Made by a program: the position numbers and the translations under genes
Source: JANQRZ01 sp965214485
GTDB taxonomy: Bacteria > Bacteroidota > Rhodothermia > Rhodothermales > JANQRZ01
Length of the DNA stretch: 64,000 nucleotides
Direction of reading: 5' to 3'
NCBI GenBank assembly: GCA_965214485.1
Contig: CBDCBW010000013.1
Location: forward strand, 1-64,000
The notes under the pieces: model-generated
Databases searched by the model: none
Seen by the model: the letters and a program-made list of their open reading frames with translations, nothing else
What the model was told of the DNA's origin: nothing
Shown here: one piece after another, positions 1 through 7,982 of the stretch
Numbering within the stretch: the stretch's first letter is position 1
Layout of the letters: each line of letters starts with the position of its first letter

Positions 1-106
1 ACACCAGCTCGCCGCGCTCGACCTCGAAGGAGACGTCCTCGAAGATCGTCCGCCGCCGCTTCTCGGGCGTCGGGTACGAGAGGCTGACGTCGCGGAACTC
101 AATCAT
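1..106 (-). CDS. ABC transporter ATP-binding protein, N-terminal fragment
   Basis: Only the first 35 codons lie in the window; the gene runs off the left edge. The peptide begins MIEFRDVSLSYP and continues with IFEDVSFEVERGELV, the usual first beta strands of an ABC ATPase just before the Walker A loop. The opening resembles FtsE-type ATPases, but without the P-loop and signature this cannot be settled. The start ATG at 106-104 overlaps the stop of a six-codon leader frame (MIEFRK) made by a 15-base duplication of the start region, so translation may be coupled to it. It lies downstream of the small membrane protein on the same strand. Confidence 0.6.
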   Translation of the reverse strand, partial: MIEFRDVSLSYPTPEKRRRTIFEDVSFEVERGELV

Positions 107-123
107 TTGCGGAACTCAATCAT
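92..123 (-). repeat. Tandem duplication of a start-codon region
   Basis: The 15-mer GCGGAACTCAATCAT occurs at 92-106 and again at 109-123 (period 17). On the minus strand each copy reads ATGATTGAGTTCCGC. The upstream copy opens a six-codon frame whose TGA overlaps the ATG of the ABC ATPase as ATGA. Confidence 0.85.
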
Positions 124-159
124 GTCGAGCGGCGAGTGAGGGGCGAAGGGCGTCGTCCG

Positions 160-561
160 TTAGTCAGCGCTTGGCGTTCGCAGAAGCCATTGGGGACGGA
201 AGAGGAGGATACCGAAGAGCACGGCCCCGGGCGCGAGCAGGCCGAGCAGGAGCCAGTAGGCGAGCCGCGGCGCAGCCGGTCGGCTGCCGAGGAGCACGAG
301 GGTGCCGACGAGCGTGAACGCCTGGAGCCCGGCCACGACGGCCCGCCCGTAGATACCGCCCAGGACCGAGCCGCGCGCGGTCCAGCCCACCACGCCGAAG
401 CCGAAGAGCGCCGCCCCGACGAGCTGACCGAGGAGCAGGGCGTGCGGCGCGGCCTCGCCCCCGGTCAGCGTCTCGGGCACGAACAGCAGCAGGCCGCCAC
501 CGGCGAGCAGCAGCACGGCGTAGGCCGTCACCAGCTTCGATGTGAGAGTACCGTTCGTCAC
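160..561 (-). CDS. Small four-helix membrane protein, unknown function
   Basis: This 133-residue protein has four strongly hydrophobic segments at about residues 8-28, 40-60, 66-92 and 99-121, joined by short loops, with a basic C-terminal tail. I recognise no family motif and the function is unknown. The GTG start at 561 is provided by the ACGAGTGACGAAC repeat tract that follows the methyltransferase, leaving only ten bases between that stop and this start, so the two are probably co-transcribed. An alternative start further inside the frame cannot be excluded. An inner-membrane location is inferred from hydrophobicity only. Confidence 0.6.
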   Translation of the reverse strand: MTNGTLTSKLVTAYAVLLLAGGGLLLFVPETLTGGEAAPHALLLGQLVGAALFGFGVVGWTARGSVLGGIYGRAVVAGLQAFTLVGTLVLLGSRPAAPRLAYWLLLGLLAPGAVLFGILLFRPQWLLRTPSAD

Positions 562-590
562 TCGTCGTTCCTCACTCGTCGTTCGTCGCT
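551..590 (-). repeat. ACGAAYGACGAGTGA-type gene-end tract
   Basis: Read on the minus strand, this tract has two close copies of AACGACGAGTGA. The first ends the methyltransferase gene (codons for T-N-D-E and the TGA stop); the second supplies the GTG start of the next gene. Related tracts occur at 7905-7937 and 49303-49379. Confidence 0.6.
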
Positions 591-1366
591 TGCAGGACCC
601 AGTGGATGCGCTCGGAGGCGTCGGTCGCCGGGTCGGTGGTGAAGCCGTCGTAGGCGGCGACGACGGCGAGAGGCGAGGCCGCGGCGAGAGCTTCGATCTC
701 CTGGCGGGTGTAGGCCCGCTGAACGTGCTGCTCGGCGTAAGTCGCGCCGTCGATCGTCAGGTCGAACTCGGTCGTGTGGAGGTGGGTGTTGGCGTCGTAC
801 CGGCTGCGGCGGGTGTAGGCGAAGCGGTCGGCCTCGCCCTCGTCGGCAAAGTAGGCCTCGTTGTTGACCGAGTTGGCCGGGGTGCTCTGGTCCACGACGA
901 AGACGCCGCCCGGCGCGAGGGATGCCGCCGCCCGGTCGAAGAGCGCGGCCACGTCGGCTTCGTCGAGGAGGTAGTTCAGCCCGTCGTAGAGCAGCAGCCC
1001 CGCGTCGAAGCGCTCGTCCGGCTCGAACGCGGTGAAGTCGGCGACGGCGAAGCGAAGGTCGCCCGCGCTCGGTCCTGCCATCCGGGCTTTCGCCTGCGCC
1101 ACGCGGACCATCGTCGGCGAACGGTCGGTGGCGAGGTAGCGGAAGCCGCCCTCGGGACCCGCCTCCTGGCTGCGCTCCTGCAGCTCGAAGGCGAGACTCC
1201 CGGTCCCGCAGCCGAGCTCGAAAACGGACCGGGGCCGGAGGTCGTGCGCGGCGAAGAGGTCCAGGACGTAAGCCGCCCAGCCGCCGTAGTCGACGTGGGC
1301 CATCACCACGTCGTAGCCCGCCGCGAGCGCGTCGTAGGGATCGGTGAGGGGCGGCGGGGTGGGCAT
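572..1366 (-). CDS. Class I SAM-dependent methyltransferase
   Basis: A 264-residue protein with the SAM-binding motif I VFELGCGTG at about residues 48-56, an acidic post-motif (YLATDRSPTM) and a FAVADFTAF motif, the usual order of a class I Rossmann methyltransferase of the Methyltransf_25 type. The substrate is not evident. The ATG at 1366 was chosen because the peptide MPTPPPLTDPYDALAAGYD starts a few residues before conserved sequence; the open frame upstream of it is pdxA/pepA shadow. The last four codons (T-N-D-E) and the stop come from a repeat tract also found at the end of the PurN domain. It lies 35 bases downstream of pdxA on the same strand. Confidence 0.8.
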   Translation of the reverse strand: MPTPPPLTDPYDALAAGYDVVMAHVDYGGWAAYVLDLFAAHDLRPRSVFELGCGTGSLAFELQERSQEAGPEGGFRYLATDRSPTMVRVAQAKARMAGPSAGDLRFAVADFTAFEPDERFDAGLLLYDGLNYLLDEADVAALFDRAAASLAPGGVFVVDQSTPANSVNNEAYFADEGEADRFAYTRRSRYDANTHLHTTEFDLTIDGATYAEQHVQRAYTRQEIEALAAASPLAVVAAYDGFTTDPATDASERIHWVLQATNDE

Positions 1367-1401
1367 GGAGCGCGGGAGGCGGGCGAGGCGAGAAGATAGG
1401 G

Positions 1402-2382
1402 CTACTGCCCCGCACGCCGCCGCCGGGCGATCTCGGCGGCGAGCCCGGCGGCAGCGCGGAAGCTCGACGCGTCGGCGAGGCCCCGCCCGGCGATGTCGAA
1501 GCCGGTGCCGTGGTCCGGCGAGGTGCGGACGATCGGGAGGCCCGCGCTGACGTTGACGCCGCCGCCCATCGCGAGGGCCTTGAACGGGGCGAGGCCCTGG
1601 TCGTGGTACATCGCGAGGACCGCGTCGTGCCGCTCGAAGCCGCGCCGCCCGAAGAAGGCGTCGGCGGGGAACGGCCCCGGCACGTCGAGCCCGCCGGCGC
1701 GCGCGGCGTCGAGGGCGGGCTCGACGACGTCCCGGTCCTCGGTCCCGATCACCCCGCCGTCGCCCGCGTGCGGGTTGAGGCCGAGGACGGCAATCCGTGG
1801 GGCGTCGATCCCGAAGTCGAGCCGGAGGGCGCGGTCGAGGCGGCGGAGCGTGCCGAGGACGGCCTCGGGCGTGACGGCGGCGGCGACGGCGCGGACCGGG
1901 AGGTGGGTCGTGACGAGGGCGACCCGGAGGCCGGGCACGCGCGGATCGACGAGCATCATCACGACGCCCTCGGCCCCCGTGCGCTCGGCGAGGAACTCGG
2001 TGTGGCCGGGGACGCGGTAGCCGGCGCGCGCGATGGCCTCCTTCGATATCGGAGCCGTCACCACCGCGTCGGCCTCGCCCGCGAGGCAGGCGTCCACGGC
2101 GCGCTCCACCGCGCGCATCGCGAGGCGTCCCGCGTCGGCCGTCGTCTCGCCCCACTCGACCGCCGGGGCCTCGCCCGGCGCGACCTCCCACACGGCGAGG
2201 TCCGGCGGGACGCGCAGCCCGAGCCGCTCGGCGTGCACCCGCAGCACCGCCTCGGACCCGACCACGACCGGCTCGGTGCGGTCCCGCAGGCCGGGGTCCG
2301 CGACGGCTTTCAGCACGACCTCCGGGCCGATCCCGTTCGGGTCGCCGAGGGTCAGGGCGAGGCGAGGCTTCGAGGCGAGCAC
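1402..2382 (-). CDS. pdxA: 4-hydroxythreonine-4-phosphate dehydrogenase PdxA
   Basis: PdxA oxidises 4-phosphohydroxy-L-threonine with NAD and decarboxylates the product, giving the precursor that PdxJ turns into pyridoxine 5'-phosphate (DXP-dependent vitamin B6 route, cytosol). The 326-residue length is normal. The N-terminal LTLGDPNGIGPEV is the family signature. The three metal-binding histidines of the family appear at about H160 (TTHLPV), H205 (NPHAGDGG) and H260 (YHDQG). It lies between pepA and the methyltransferase, all on the minus strand, with gaps of 75 and 35 bases. No other B6 gene is in the window. Confidence 0.95.
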   Translation of the reverse strand: MLASKPRLALTLGDPNGIGPEVVLKAVADPGLRDRTEPVVVGSEAVLRVHAERLGLRVPPDLAVWEVAPGEAPAVEWGETTADAGRLAMRAVERAVDACLAGEADAVVTAPISKEAIARAGYRVPGHTEFLAERTGAEGVVMMLVDPRVPGLRVALVTTHLPVRAVAAAVTPEAVLGTLRRLDRALRLDFGIDAPRIAVLGLNPHAGDGGVIGTEDRDVVEPALDAARAGGLDVPGPFPADAFFGRRGFERHDAVLAMYHDQGLAPFKALAMGGGVNVSAGLPIVRTSPDHGTGFDIAGRGLADASSFRAAAGLAAEIARRRRAGQ

Positions 2383-2457
2383 GGGGTGCAGACGGAAGGG
2401 GTGCGGTCGTGGCTACGGCAGCGTCGAGAGGGAGGAGGGAGGATTGAGAAGGGCGCG

Positions 2458-3924
2458 CTATCCTCCATCCTGGCTCCTCCAGTTTTCCAGCAGGTCCGTG
2501 AGGAGGCGGACGCCGAAGCCGGTGCCGCCGGACGGGCGGTAGGGCTGCGTCGTGCCCTGGAGGAAGGCGGGGCCGGCGATGTCGAGGTGGACCCACGGGT
2601 ACGCCGCCTGGGCACCCGGGCCTCGGCCCTCGCGCGTGAAGTGCTCCAGGAACTTGGCAGCCGTGACGGTCCCGGCCTCGCGCCCGCCGACGTTTTTGAG
2701 GTCGGCCGTGTCGCTCTTGAGCTGCTCGGCGTAGTGCGGGCGCATCGGCAGCGGGGCGACCCACTCGCCGGTCCGCTCGCCGGCCGCCGCGAAGGCGTCG
2801 AGGCGCTGCCGGCTGCCGGGGTCCTCGCTCGTCAGCACGGCGGCGACGCGCGTGCCGAAGGCGACGACCTGCGCCCCGGTCAGCGTCGCGACGCTGACTA
2901 CGAGCTCGGGGCGGTGCTCCTTCGCCACGTCGAGGGCGTCGGCGAGGATCATCCGGCCCTCGGCGTCGGTGTTGAGGACCTCGACCGTCAGCCCGGAGCG
3001 CATCGTCACCACGTCGCCGGGGACGTAGGCGTTCTCGCCGGGGCGGTTGTCGGTCGCCGGCACGAGGGCGACGACCCACAGCGGGAGGCCGAGCGCGGCG
3101 ACGGCCCGCATCGCGCCGAGCACCGCCGCCCCGCCGCCCATGTCGGCCTTCATCTTGTCCATCGAGTTCTTCGTCGGCTTCAGCGACAGCCCGCCGGTGT
3201 CGAAGACGACGGCCTTGCCGACGAGCACCACCGGCCGGTCGTTGAGCGCGCCCTCGGGCCTGTGCTCGAGCGTGATGAAGGCCGGCGGGTCCTGGCTGCC
3301 CCGGTTGACGGCGAGCAGCCCGCCCATGCGCTCCTTCTCGATGCGGGCCTTGTTCCACACCTCGGCCCTGAGCCCGACCTCGGCGGCCATCTTCTTCGCC
3401 CGCTCGGCCAGCAGCGTCGGCGTCTTGTCGTGCGGCGAGAGGTTGACGAGGTCGCGCGCGAAGCACGCCGACTCGGCGCGGAGGCGGGCCGCCTCGACGG
3501 CGTCGCCGATCCCCTCGCCCTGAACCGTGAGCGTCCGGACCGCGGGAGGCGCATCGGGGTCGGTCTTGTAGTCGAGGAACCGGTAGCCGCCGAGGAGGAA
3601 GCCCTCGACGAGCGCGGCGGCCTGCTCGGGGGTGGCACCGGGGAGGGCGAGCGCCACCGACGGGACCTTGAGCTTCTGCGCCGCGCTCGCCGCCTTCGCC
3701 GCCGCCGTCCGCAGCGTCTCCGCCTCGGCGTCGCTGGCCCCGACGAGGGCGATCCGCTTGCCGTCGGCGTAGAACAGCACCGGACTGTCGGATTCCCCTG
3801 CATCGGCGGCGGCCTGCCCGATGCCCGGGAAGGCCTCGGCGAAGTCGGCACCGGGCGCGACGAAGAGGGCGAGCAGGTCGAGGTCTAGCTCAGCGAGCGG
3901 GGCGTTCGTGGTGGTGACAGTCAT
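2458..3924 (-). CDS. pepA: Leucyl aminopeptidase, family M17
   Basis: A cytosolic dizinc aminopeptidase that removes N-terminal residues from peptides. The 488-residue protein has the M17 layout: a variable N-terminal domain to about residue 160 and a conserved catalytic domain. Metal and catalytic residues are visible: D242 in FDTGG, K249, D261 in KADMGGG, and the signature NTDAEGR at 318-324 carrying D320, E322 and R324. The start MTVTTTN at 3924 leaves a normal N-terminus. Upstream (3925-4188) lies a dispersed repeat, not a gene. In E. coli PepA also binds DNA; nothing here tests that role. Confidence 0.93.
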   Translation of the reverse strand: MTVTTTNAPLAELDLDLLALFVAPGADFAEAFPGIGQAAADAGESDSPVLFYADGKRIALVGASDAEAETLRTAAAKAASAAQKLKVPSVALALPGATPEQAAALVEGFLLGGYRFLDYKTDPDAPPAVRTLTVQGEGIGDAVEAARLRAESACFARDLVNLSPHDKTPTLLAERAKKMAAEVGLRAEVWNKARIEKERMGGLLAVNRGSQDPPAFITLEHRPEGALNDRPVVLVGKAVVFDTGGLSLKPTKNSMDKMKADMGGGAAVLGAMRAVAALGLPLWVVALVPATDNRPGENAYVPGDVVTMRSGLTVEVLNTDAEGRMILADALDVAKEHRPELVVSVATLTGAQVVAFGTRVAAVLTSEDPGSRQRLDAFAAAGERTGEWVAPLPMRPHYAEQLKSDTADLKNVGGREAGTVTAAKFLEHFTREGRGPGAQAAYPWVHLDIAGPAFLQGTTQPYRPSGGTGFGVRLLTDLLENWRSQDGG

Positions 3925-4010
3925 GAGGTACGTGGGGTGAGTCGAAACAGCGCCGGGGCGACCGGGCGCGCGGTCGCCCCGACGAGCGAATCGGTTAGGG
4001 CAGAGGCTAG

Positions 4011-4188
4011 GCTCTGTCGCGTAAGTCGGTCCGTCGGCGAGCGAGAGACGCTGGAGGGACCCGGCCCCCTGGAGGGACCCGGCCAGGCGTCCGACAAGCC
4101 AGATGCCGTAGCATCGGGCGAGGAGGACAACGCCGCAGGGCCCTTCCGGGGCCTCGCCGAGTCAGGAGCCGGATTAACGTGACGGGGC
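4011..4188 (-). repeat. Dispersed structured repeat R1, copy A (after a stop codon)
   Basis: About 178 bases that match 33771-33949 with roughly ten differences by eye, in the opposite genome orientation. On the minus strand it begins on the base after the TAG of the beta-propeller lipoprotein gene (GCCCCGTCACGT). It contains a GATGC-TACG-GCATC hairpin with a UNCG tetraloop, a longer GGCGAGG/CCTCGCC stem, and an internal duplication of GGAGGGACCCGGCC. It fills most of the gap before pepA. Confidence 0.85.
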
Positions 4189-5988
4189 CTATGGCTGGTA
4201 CACCGCGACGCCCGAGGCGAACTCCTCGACCTCCAGCACCTTGATCACGCTCAGGGTCTGGGTGTCGATCACGGCGACGTGGCCGACGTTGGCGTTGTCG
4301 CCGAACGGGTAGCGCGGCGTGTAGCGCGCCGTGCCGTCGGGGAAGTCCTGGTTGCGGTTCGAGACGAAGAGGTAGCGCCCGTCGCGCGAGATCCCGCTGC
4401 CGTGCGGCATCGCGAGGCGCGGGTCCTCGATCGTCGCGGCGACGGTCGGGCGCTGGGGGTCGCGCGCGTCGACGACCGAGACCGAGTTCGAGAGCCGGTT
4501 CGGGACGTAGACGCGGCTGCCGTCCGGGCTGTAGGCCGGGTGCCACGGCTGCTCGCCGACCTCGACCACGCTGATCACCTCCAGGTTCTCGGGGTCCGAG
4601 AGGTCGATGAAGTAGAGCTCCCGCGAGAGCTGCGACGTGAGGGCCGCCACGCTGCCGTCGGGCGAGACGGCGTAGTGGACGAACGACTTCTGCTCGCCCT
4701 CGACCGTGATGAGGTCGGCGAGCTCGAGCTCGGGGTCGGCGGTGTCGTACGAGGCGACGACGTTGTCGGCGAGGCTGCCGGAGAGGAGGTAGCCCCCGTC
4801 GTTCGTGACGGCGATCGGGTGCGGGCGGGTGTACGGAACCTCGACCTCGGTCGGCGTCATCGCGCTCCGGTCGATGGCGAAGAGGCTCTGGCCGCCGGAG
4901 AGGTCGCTGAAGGAGCGCCCCGCGTAGAGCCGGTCGCTGGCGGGGTCGAGCGCGAGCATCCCCGGCTTGAACGTGTCGCCGAGGAAAGCCTCGGCGGCGA
5001 CGGCATTCGTCGCGGCGTCGTACTTCAGCACGCGGTTCGCGTTGATGAGGGTGACGTACCACGCGCTGCCGTCGGGCTCGACGTCCACGTCGTGCGGGTT
5101 CGTCGCCATCGGCATCCCGTACTGGGAGAACGAGACGTTGCGCGCGACGACGAGGCGCTCGGTGTCGATGACCGAGACCTGGCCGGCCATCTGGTTGCAG
5201 ACGTAGACCCGGCCCCGGTCGGTGCCCGCGAAGGGCACGTCGCCGTCGGCGTTCTGCGCGCCCTGGTCGATCCACCGCTTGAGGAAGTCCACTTCGGCTT
5301 CGCGGAGCCGGTGCGCGTCGTAGGCCGGGTGCTCGGCGGGGAGCTTCGTCATCAGCTCGACGAGGAGGCTGTTGTCGCTGTCGTAGGCGATGAGCGCCTC
5401 GCCCGCGTCGGACCCGGCGATGAGGCTCTCCCACGAGCCCACGTCGAGGCCTGCCGCGCCGCCCGCGCCGTGGCAGGCGCCGCACCGGGCCGCGAGGAGC
5501 GGCTGCACGTCTTCGGCGAACTGTGGGTCGGCGATGGCGTCGTAGTCGACGGCGTCGGGGTCGAAGCCGTCGCCGAGGGTGAGCGTGAGGCGGGCGGGCG
5601 TCCCGAGCGCGGCCCCGGTCGGGTTGCGGAGGACGAGCACGGCGGTCTCTGGGTCCTCGGCGAGACCGTCGGCCGAGGCGGTGAGGGTGACGGTCTCCGT
5701 CGCGCCGCTGGCCGAGCCTACGGGGAACGTCACCGTCGCCGCGCTGAAGCCGCCCAGGTCGTCCGCGCCGGCGGTGCCGGCCGCCTCGTCGAGTGCCACT
5801 TCGACCGTGACGACGTCCGTCGCCGCCCCTGCGAGCCGGACGCTCACGGCGACGTCGTCCGCGCCCTCCTCCGCACTCTGTTCCGCCTGGGCGAAAGAGA
5901 CGACGGGAACGTCCTCGCTGCCAGGGTCCGCCGAGTTGCAGCCCGCGATGGGCAGAAGAAGGGTGAAGGCGAGAAAGAGGCGCGGCAT
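4189..5988 (-). CDS. Lipoprotein with Calx-beta, c-type heme and YVTN beta-propeller domains
   Basis: A 599-residue predicted lipoprotein: a hydrophobic signal ends in LLPIAGC, with C17 the lipidated residue. Residues about 28-140 resemble a Calx-beta domain. A c-type heme motif CGACH lies at 169-173 after ADPQFAEDVQPLLAARC, as in small planctomycete-type cytochromes. From about 250 to the end there are repeated strands of the VSVIDTERLVVARNV, VSVVDARDPQRP and VAVIDTQTLSVIKV type, a YVTN beta-propeller. It is probably a periplasmic or surface redox or binding protein; the substrate is unknown. The stop codon is followed directly by repeat R1. The start at 5988 gives a clean signal peptide. 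Confidence 0.75.
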   Translation of the reverse strand: MPRLFLAFTLLLPIAGCNSADPGSEDVPVVSFAQAEQSAEEGADDVAVSVRLAGAATDVVTVEVALDEAAGTAGADDLGGFSAATVTFPVGSASGATETVTLTASADGLAEDPETAVLVLRNPTGAALGTPARLTLTLGDGFDPDAVDYDAIADPQFAEDVQPLLAARCGACHGAGGAAGLDVGSWESLIAGSDAGEALIAYDSDNSLLVELMTKLPAEHPAYDAHRLREAEVDFLKRWIDQGAQNADGDVPFAGTDRGRVYVCNQMAGQVSVIDTERLVVARNVSFSQYGMPMATNPHDVDVEPDGSAWYVTLINANRVLKYDAATNAVAAEAFLGDTFKPGMLALDPASDRLYAGRSFSDLSGGQSLFAIDRSAMTPTEVEVPYTRPHPIAVTNDGGYLLSGSLADNVVASYDTADPELELADLITVEGEQKSFVHYAVSPDGSVAALTSQLSRELYFIDLSDPENLEVISVVEVGEQPWHPAYSPDGSRVYVPNRLSNSVSVVDARDPQRPTVAATIEDPRLAMPHGSGISRDGRYLFVSNRNQDFPDGTARYTPRYPFGDNANVGHVAVIDTQTLSVIKVLEVEEFASGVAVYQP

Positions 5989-6041
5989 AGCGGGGGAAAG
6001 GGAAGGGGGATGGGCGGAAAAGCTCGCTTCGACCTCGTACT

Positions 6042-6157
6042 TGTCATTTCGGGCGCGGCGAGAAACCCCGAAGGGCTCGGCGAAGCCAATCTCCCACCTC
6101 GGGACTAGGCCGGGCTGTACCGAAGGGGATTTCTCCTGACTACGTTCGCCGAAAGGA
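6042..6157. repeat. Imperfect inverted repeat, TGTCATTTCGGGCG type
   Basis: The left arm (6042-6071, TGTCATTTCGGGCG then GCGAGAAACCCC) and the right arm (6122-6157, GGGGATTTCTC then CGCCGAAAGGAC) are imperfect complements. The words resemble a TGTCATTTCGAGC...GAGAAATC repeat that I recall as frequent between genes of Bacteroidota. A second hairpin, GGGCCT/AGGCCC, follows at 6166-6184. I see no gene in 5989-6307. Confidence 0.55.
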
Positions 6158-6236
6158 CGCCGAGAGGGCCTTTCGGACAGGCCCTAAGGTACGCGCGGCG
6201 GCGAGGCTTTCACGCCGACTTTACGGGGCAGGATTC

Positions 6237-6242
6237 TATCTT
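6237..6242 (+). promoter_or_regulatory. Candidate -10 element TATCTT
   Basis: TATCTT lies 66 bases before the GTG of the LD-carboxypeptidase/PurN frame. The same hexamer precedes hslV, a GT2 gene, thrA and pdhA at 28-68 bases. No convincing upstream element is visible. Confidence 0.3.
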
Positions 6243-6307
6243 CCGGCGACTGTCGCGGCGCGGCTGACTCCGGTGCCGAGGTGGTTTTCTGCTGACTCCC
6301 GCTGCCT

Positions 6308-7924
6308 GTGCCCACGCCGCCGCCGCTCCGCCGTTCCGGGACCATCGCCGTCGCCGCCCCCGCGAGCGCGCCGCTCGATGACGCCCGCTTCCACGACGGC
6401 CTCGCCGCACTCCGCGACCGAGGGCTGCGCGTCGAGACGCCGCGCGCCCTCGCCCCGCACGGCTTCCTCGCCGGGACCGACGCCGAGCGCCTCGGCGAGC
6501 TCAACGCGCTGCTCCGCCGGGACGACCTCGACGCCGTCTTCTGCGCGCGCGGCGGCTACGGCACCCTCCGCCTGCTCCCGGGCCTCGACTACGGCGCGGC
6601 CCGCGCCCACCCGAAGCTCGTCGTCGGCTACAGCGACATCACGGCGCTCCACCTCGCGCTCTGGGCGAAGGCCGGGCTGCCCGGCCTAAGCGGCCCGATG
6701 GTCGCCCCGGACTGGCCCGCGATGGACGCGGCGAGCGAGGCGCAGTTCTGGCACTTCGCCGAGGGCGGGGTCGGGGAGATCGTCGGACCCGGCGGCGAGC
6801 GGCTCGAAGGCGTCCGCTCCGGCGAGGCGGAGGGCGTCCTGCTCGGCGGGAATCTCACCCTAGTCACGGCGCTCTTGGGCACGCCCTACCTGCCCGACCT
6901 CGCCGGCGCGATCCTGTTCGTCGAGGAGGTCGGCGAGCCGCCGTACCGCATCGACCGGCTCTTCGCGCAGCTCAGGCTGGCGGGCGTGCTGGGCCGTCTC
7001 GGCGGCCTCGTCCTCGGCGCGTTCACCGGGGCCGAGCCACCGCCCGCCCGCCCGTCGCTCTCGCTCGACGAGGTGCTGAGCCACTACACGTCTGGGCTTC
7101 CGTGTCCGGTCGCGCGCGGCCTCGTCTACGGCCACATCCGCCCGAAGAGCACGCTGCCCGTCGGCGTCCGCGCCCGGCTCGACGTGGACGGCGAGGCCGC
7201 GACCCTCACCGTGCTGGACCCTGTAACGACACTCGGCTGGAGGCCGACGGCTCGGGTCATGGCATCCGGTCCCCCGACCCTTCCGTCCTCCGTTGCTCCG
7301 ATGCGCATCGCCGGTTTCGCCTCTGGCGGCGGCTCGAACCTGCAAGCCATCCTCGACGCGGTGGACGTGGGGACGCTGGCCGCCGAGGTGGGGCTCGTCG
7401 TCTCCGACCGCCCCGGTGCCGGCGCGCTCGACCGGGCCGAGCGAGCGGGCATCCCGACGGCGGTGCTGCACCCGCGCGACTTCGCGGACGAGGACGCTTT
7501 CGGCGCGGCGCTGCTCGAAGCGATGGCCGAGCGCGGCGTAGACTTCGTCGCGCTCGCGGGCTACCTCAAGCGGATTCCCGCTGCCGTCGTCCGGGCCTTT
7601 CCGGGGCGCATCCTCAACGTCCACCCGTCGCTCCTACCCGCCTTCGGCGGGCCGGGGTTCTACGGGCGGCGCGTCCACGAAGCCGCGCTCGCCCACGGCG
7701 TGAAGTGGAGCGGCGCGACGGTCCACCTCGTCGACGAGGACTACGACACCGGCCCCATCGTGCTGCAAGAGCCGGTGCGCGTCCACCCGGGCGACACGCC
7801 CGACGCCCTCGCCGCCCGCGTCCTCGAAGCCGAGCACCGCCTCTACCCCGAAGCCCTCCGCCTCTTCGCCGCCGGCCGCGTCCGCCTCGACGGCCGCCGC
7901 GTCCGAATTACGAATGACGAGTGA
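6308..7924 (+). CDS. LD-carboxypeptidase (S66) fused in frame to PurN
   Basis: One uninterrupted 538-codon frame encodes two enzymes. Residues 1 to about 308 are a full-length S66 LD-carboxypeptidase, which trims muropeptides in wall recycling: nucleophile S109 in GYSDIT, a Glu in FVEEVGE (206-207) and H276 in VYGHIRP. Residues 332-538 are a complete phosphoribosylglycinamide formyltransferase (PurN): GFASGGGSNLQAIL, N437 and H439 in LNVHPSLLPAF, D480 in DYDTGP. The joining segment (309-331) looks like former intergenic sequence. Either the S66 stop codon has been lost, or PurN is also started internally at ATG 7301. The start is GTG. The end overlaps a possible upstream ATG of purH, the next purine gene. 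Confidence 0.8.
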   Translation: MPTPPPLRRSGTIAVAAPASAPLDDARFHDGLAALRDRGLRVETPRALAPHGFLAGTDAERLGELNALLRRDDLDAVFCARGGYGTLRLLPGLDYGAARAHPKLVVGYSDITALHLALWAKAGLPGLSGPMVAPDWPAMDAASEAQFWHFAEGGVGEIVGPGGERLEGVRSGEAEGVLLGGNLTLVTALLGTPYLPDLAGAILFVEEVGEPPYRIDRLFAQLRLAGVLGRLGGLVLGAFTGAEPPPARPSLSLDEVLSHYTSGLPCPVARGLVYGHIRPKSTLPVGVRARLDVDGEAATLTVLDPVTTLGWRPTARVMASGPPTLPSSVAPMRIAGFASGGGSNLQAILDAVDVGTLAAEVGLVVSDRPGAGALDRAERAGIPTAVLHPRDFADEDAFGAALLEAMAERGVDFVALAGYLKRIPAAVVRAFPGRILNVHPSLLPAFGGPGFYGRRVHEAALAHGVKWSGATVHLVDEDYDTGPIVLQEPVRVHPGDTPDALAARVLEAEHRLYPEALRLFAAGRVRLDGRRVRITNDE

Positions 7925-7937
7925 CGAGCGCCGAATG
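7905..7937 (+). repeat. ACGAATGACGAGTGACGAG tract at the PurN end
   Basis: This tract supplies the last codons (T-N-D-E) and the TGA stop of the PurN domain, as a near-identical tract does for the methyltransferase at 572. Confidence 0.55.
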
Positions 7938-7982
7938 GAAACCCCGCTCGCGGCTCGACACCACCAACTCGACACGCCCCCG

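Noticed and set aside
572..3466. A 964-codon open frame on the minus strand spanning pepA, pdxA and the methyltransferase
   Set aside because: Only its last 264 codons are homologous to anything; the rest is the arginine-rich shadow of pdxA and pepA in another frame, as expected at about 70 percent GC.
1510..3888. A 792-codon open frame on the plus strand opposite pdxA and pepA
   Set aside because: It is low-complexity (V, G, E, R, D rich) and antisense to two clear enzymes; no domain is recognisable.
4011..4188. R1 as a cobalamin riboswitch
   Set aside because: AAGCCAGATGCC and AGTCAGGAGCC recall parts of the B12 box, but the order and the other conserved elements are missing, and the element lies after genes rather than before them.
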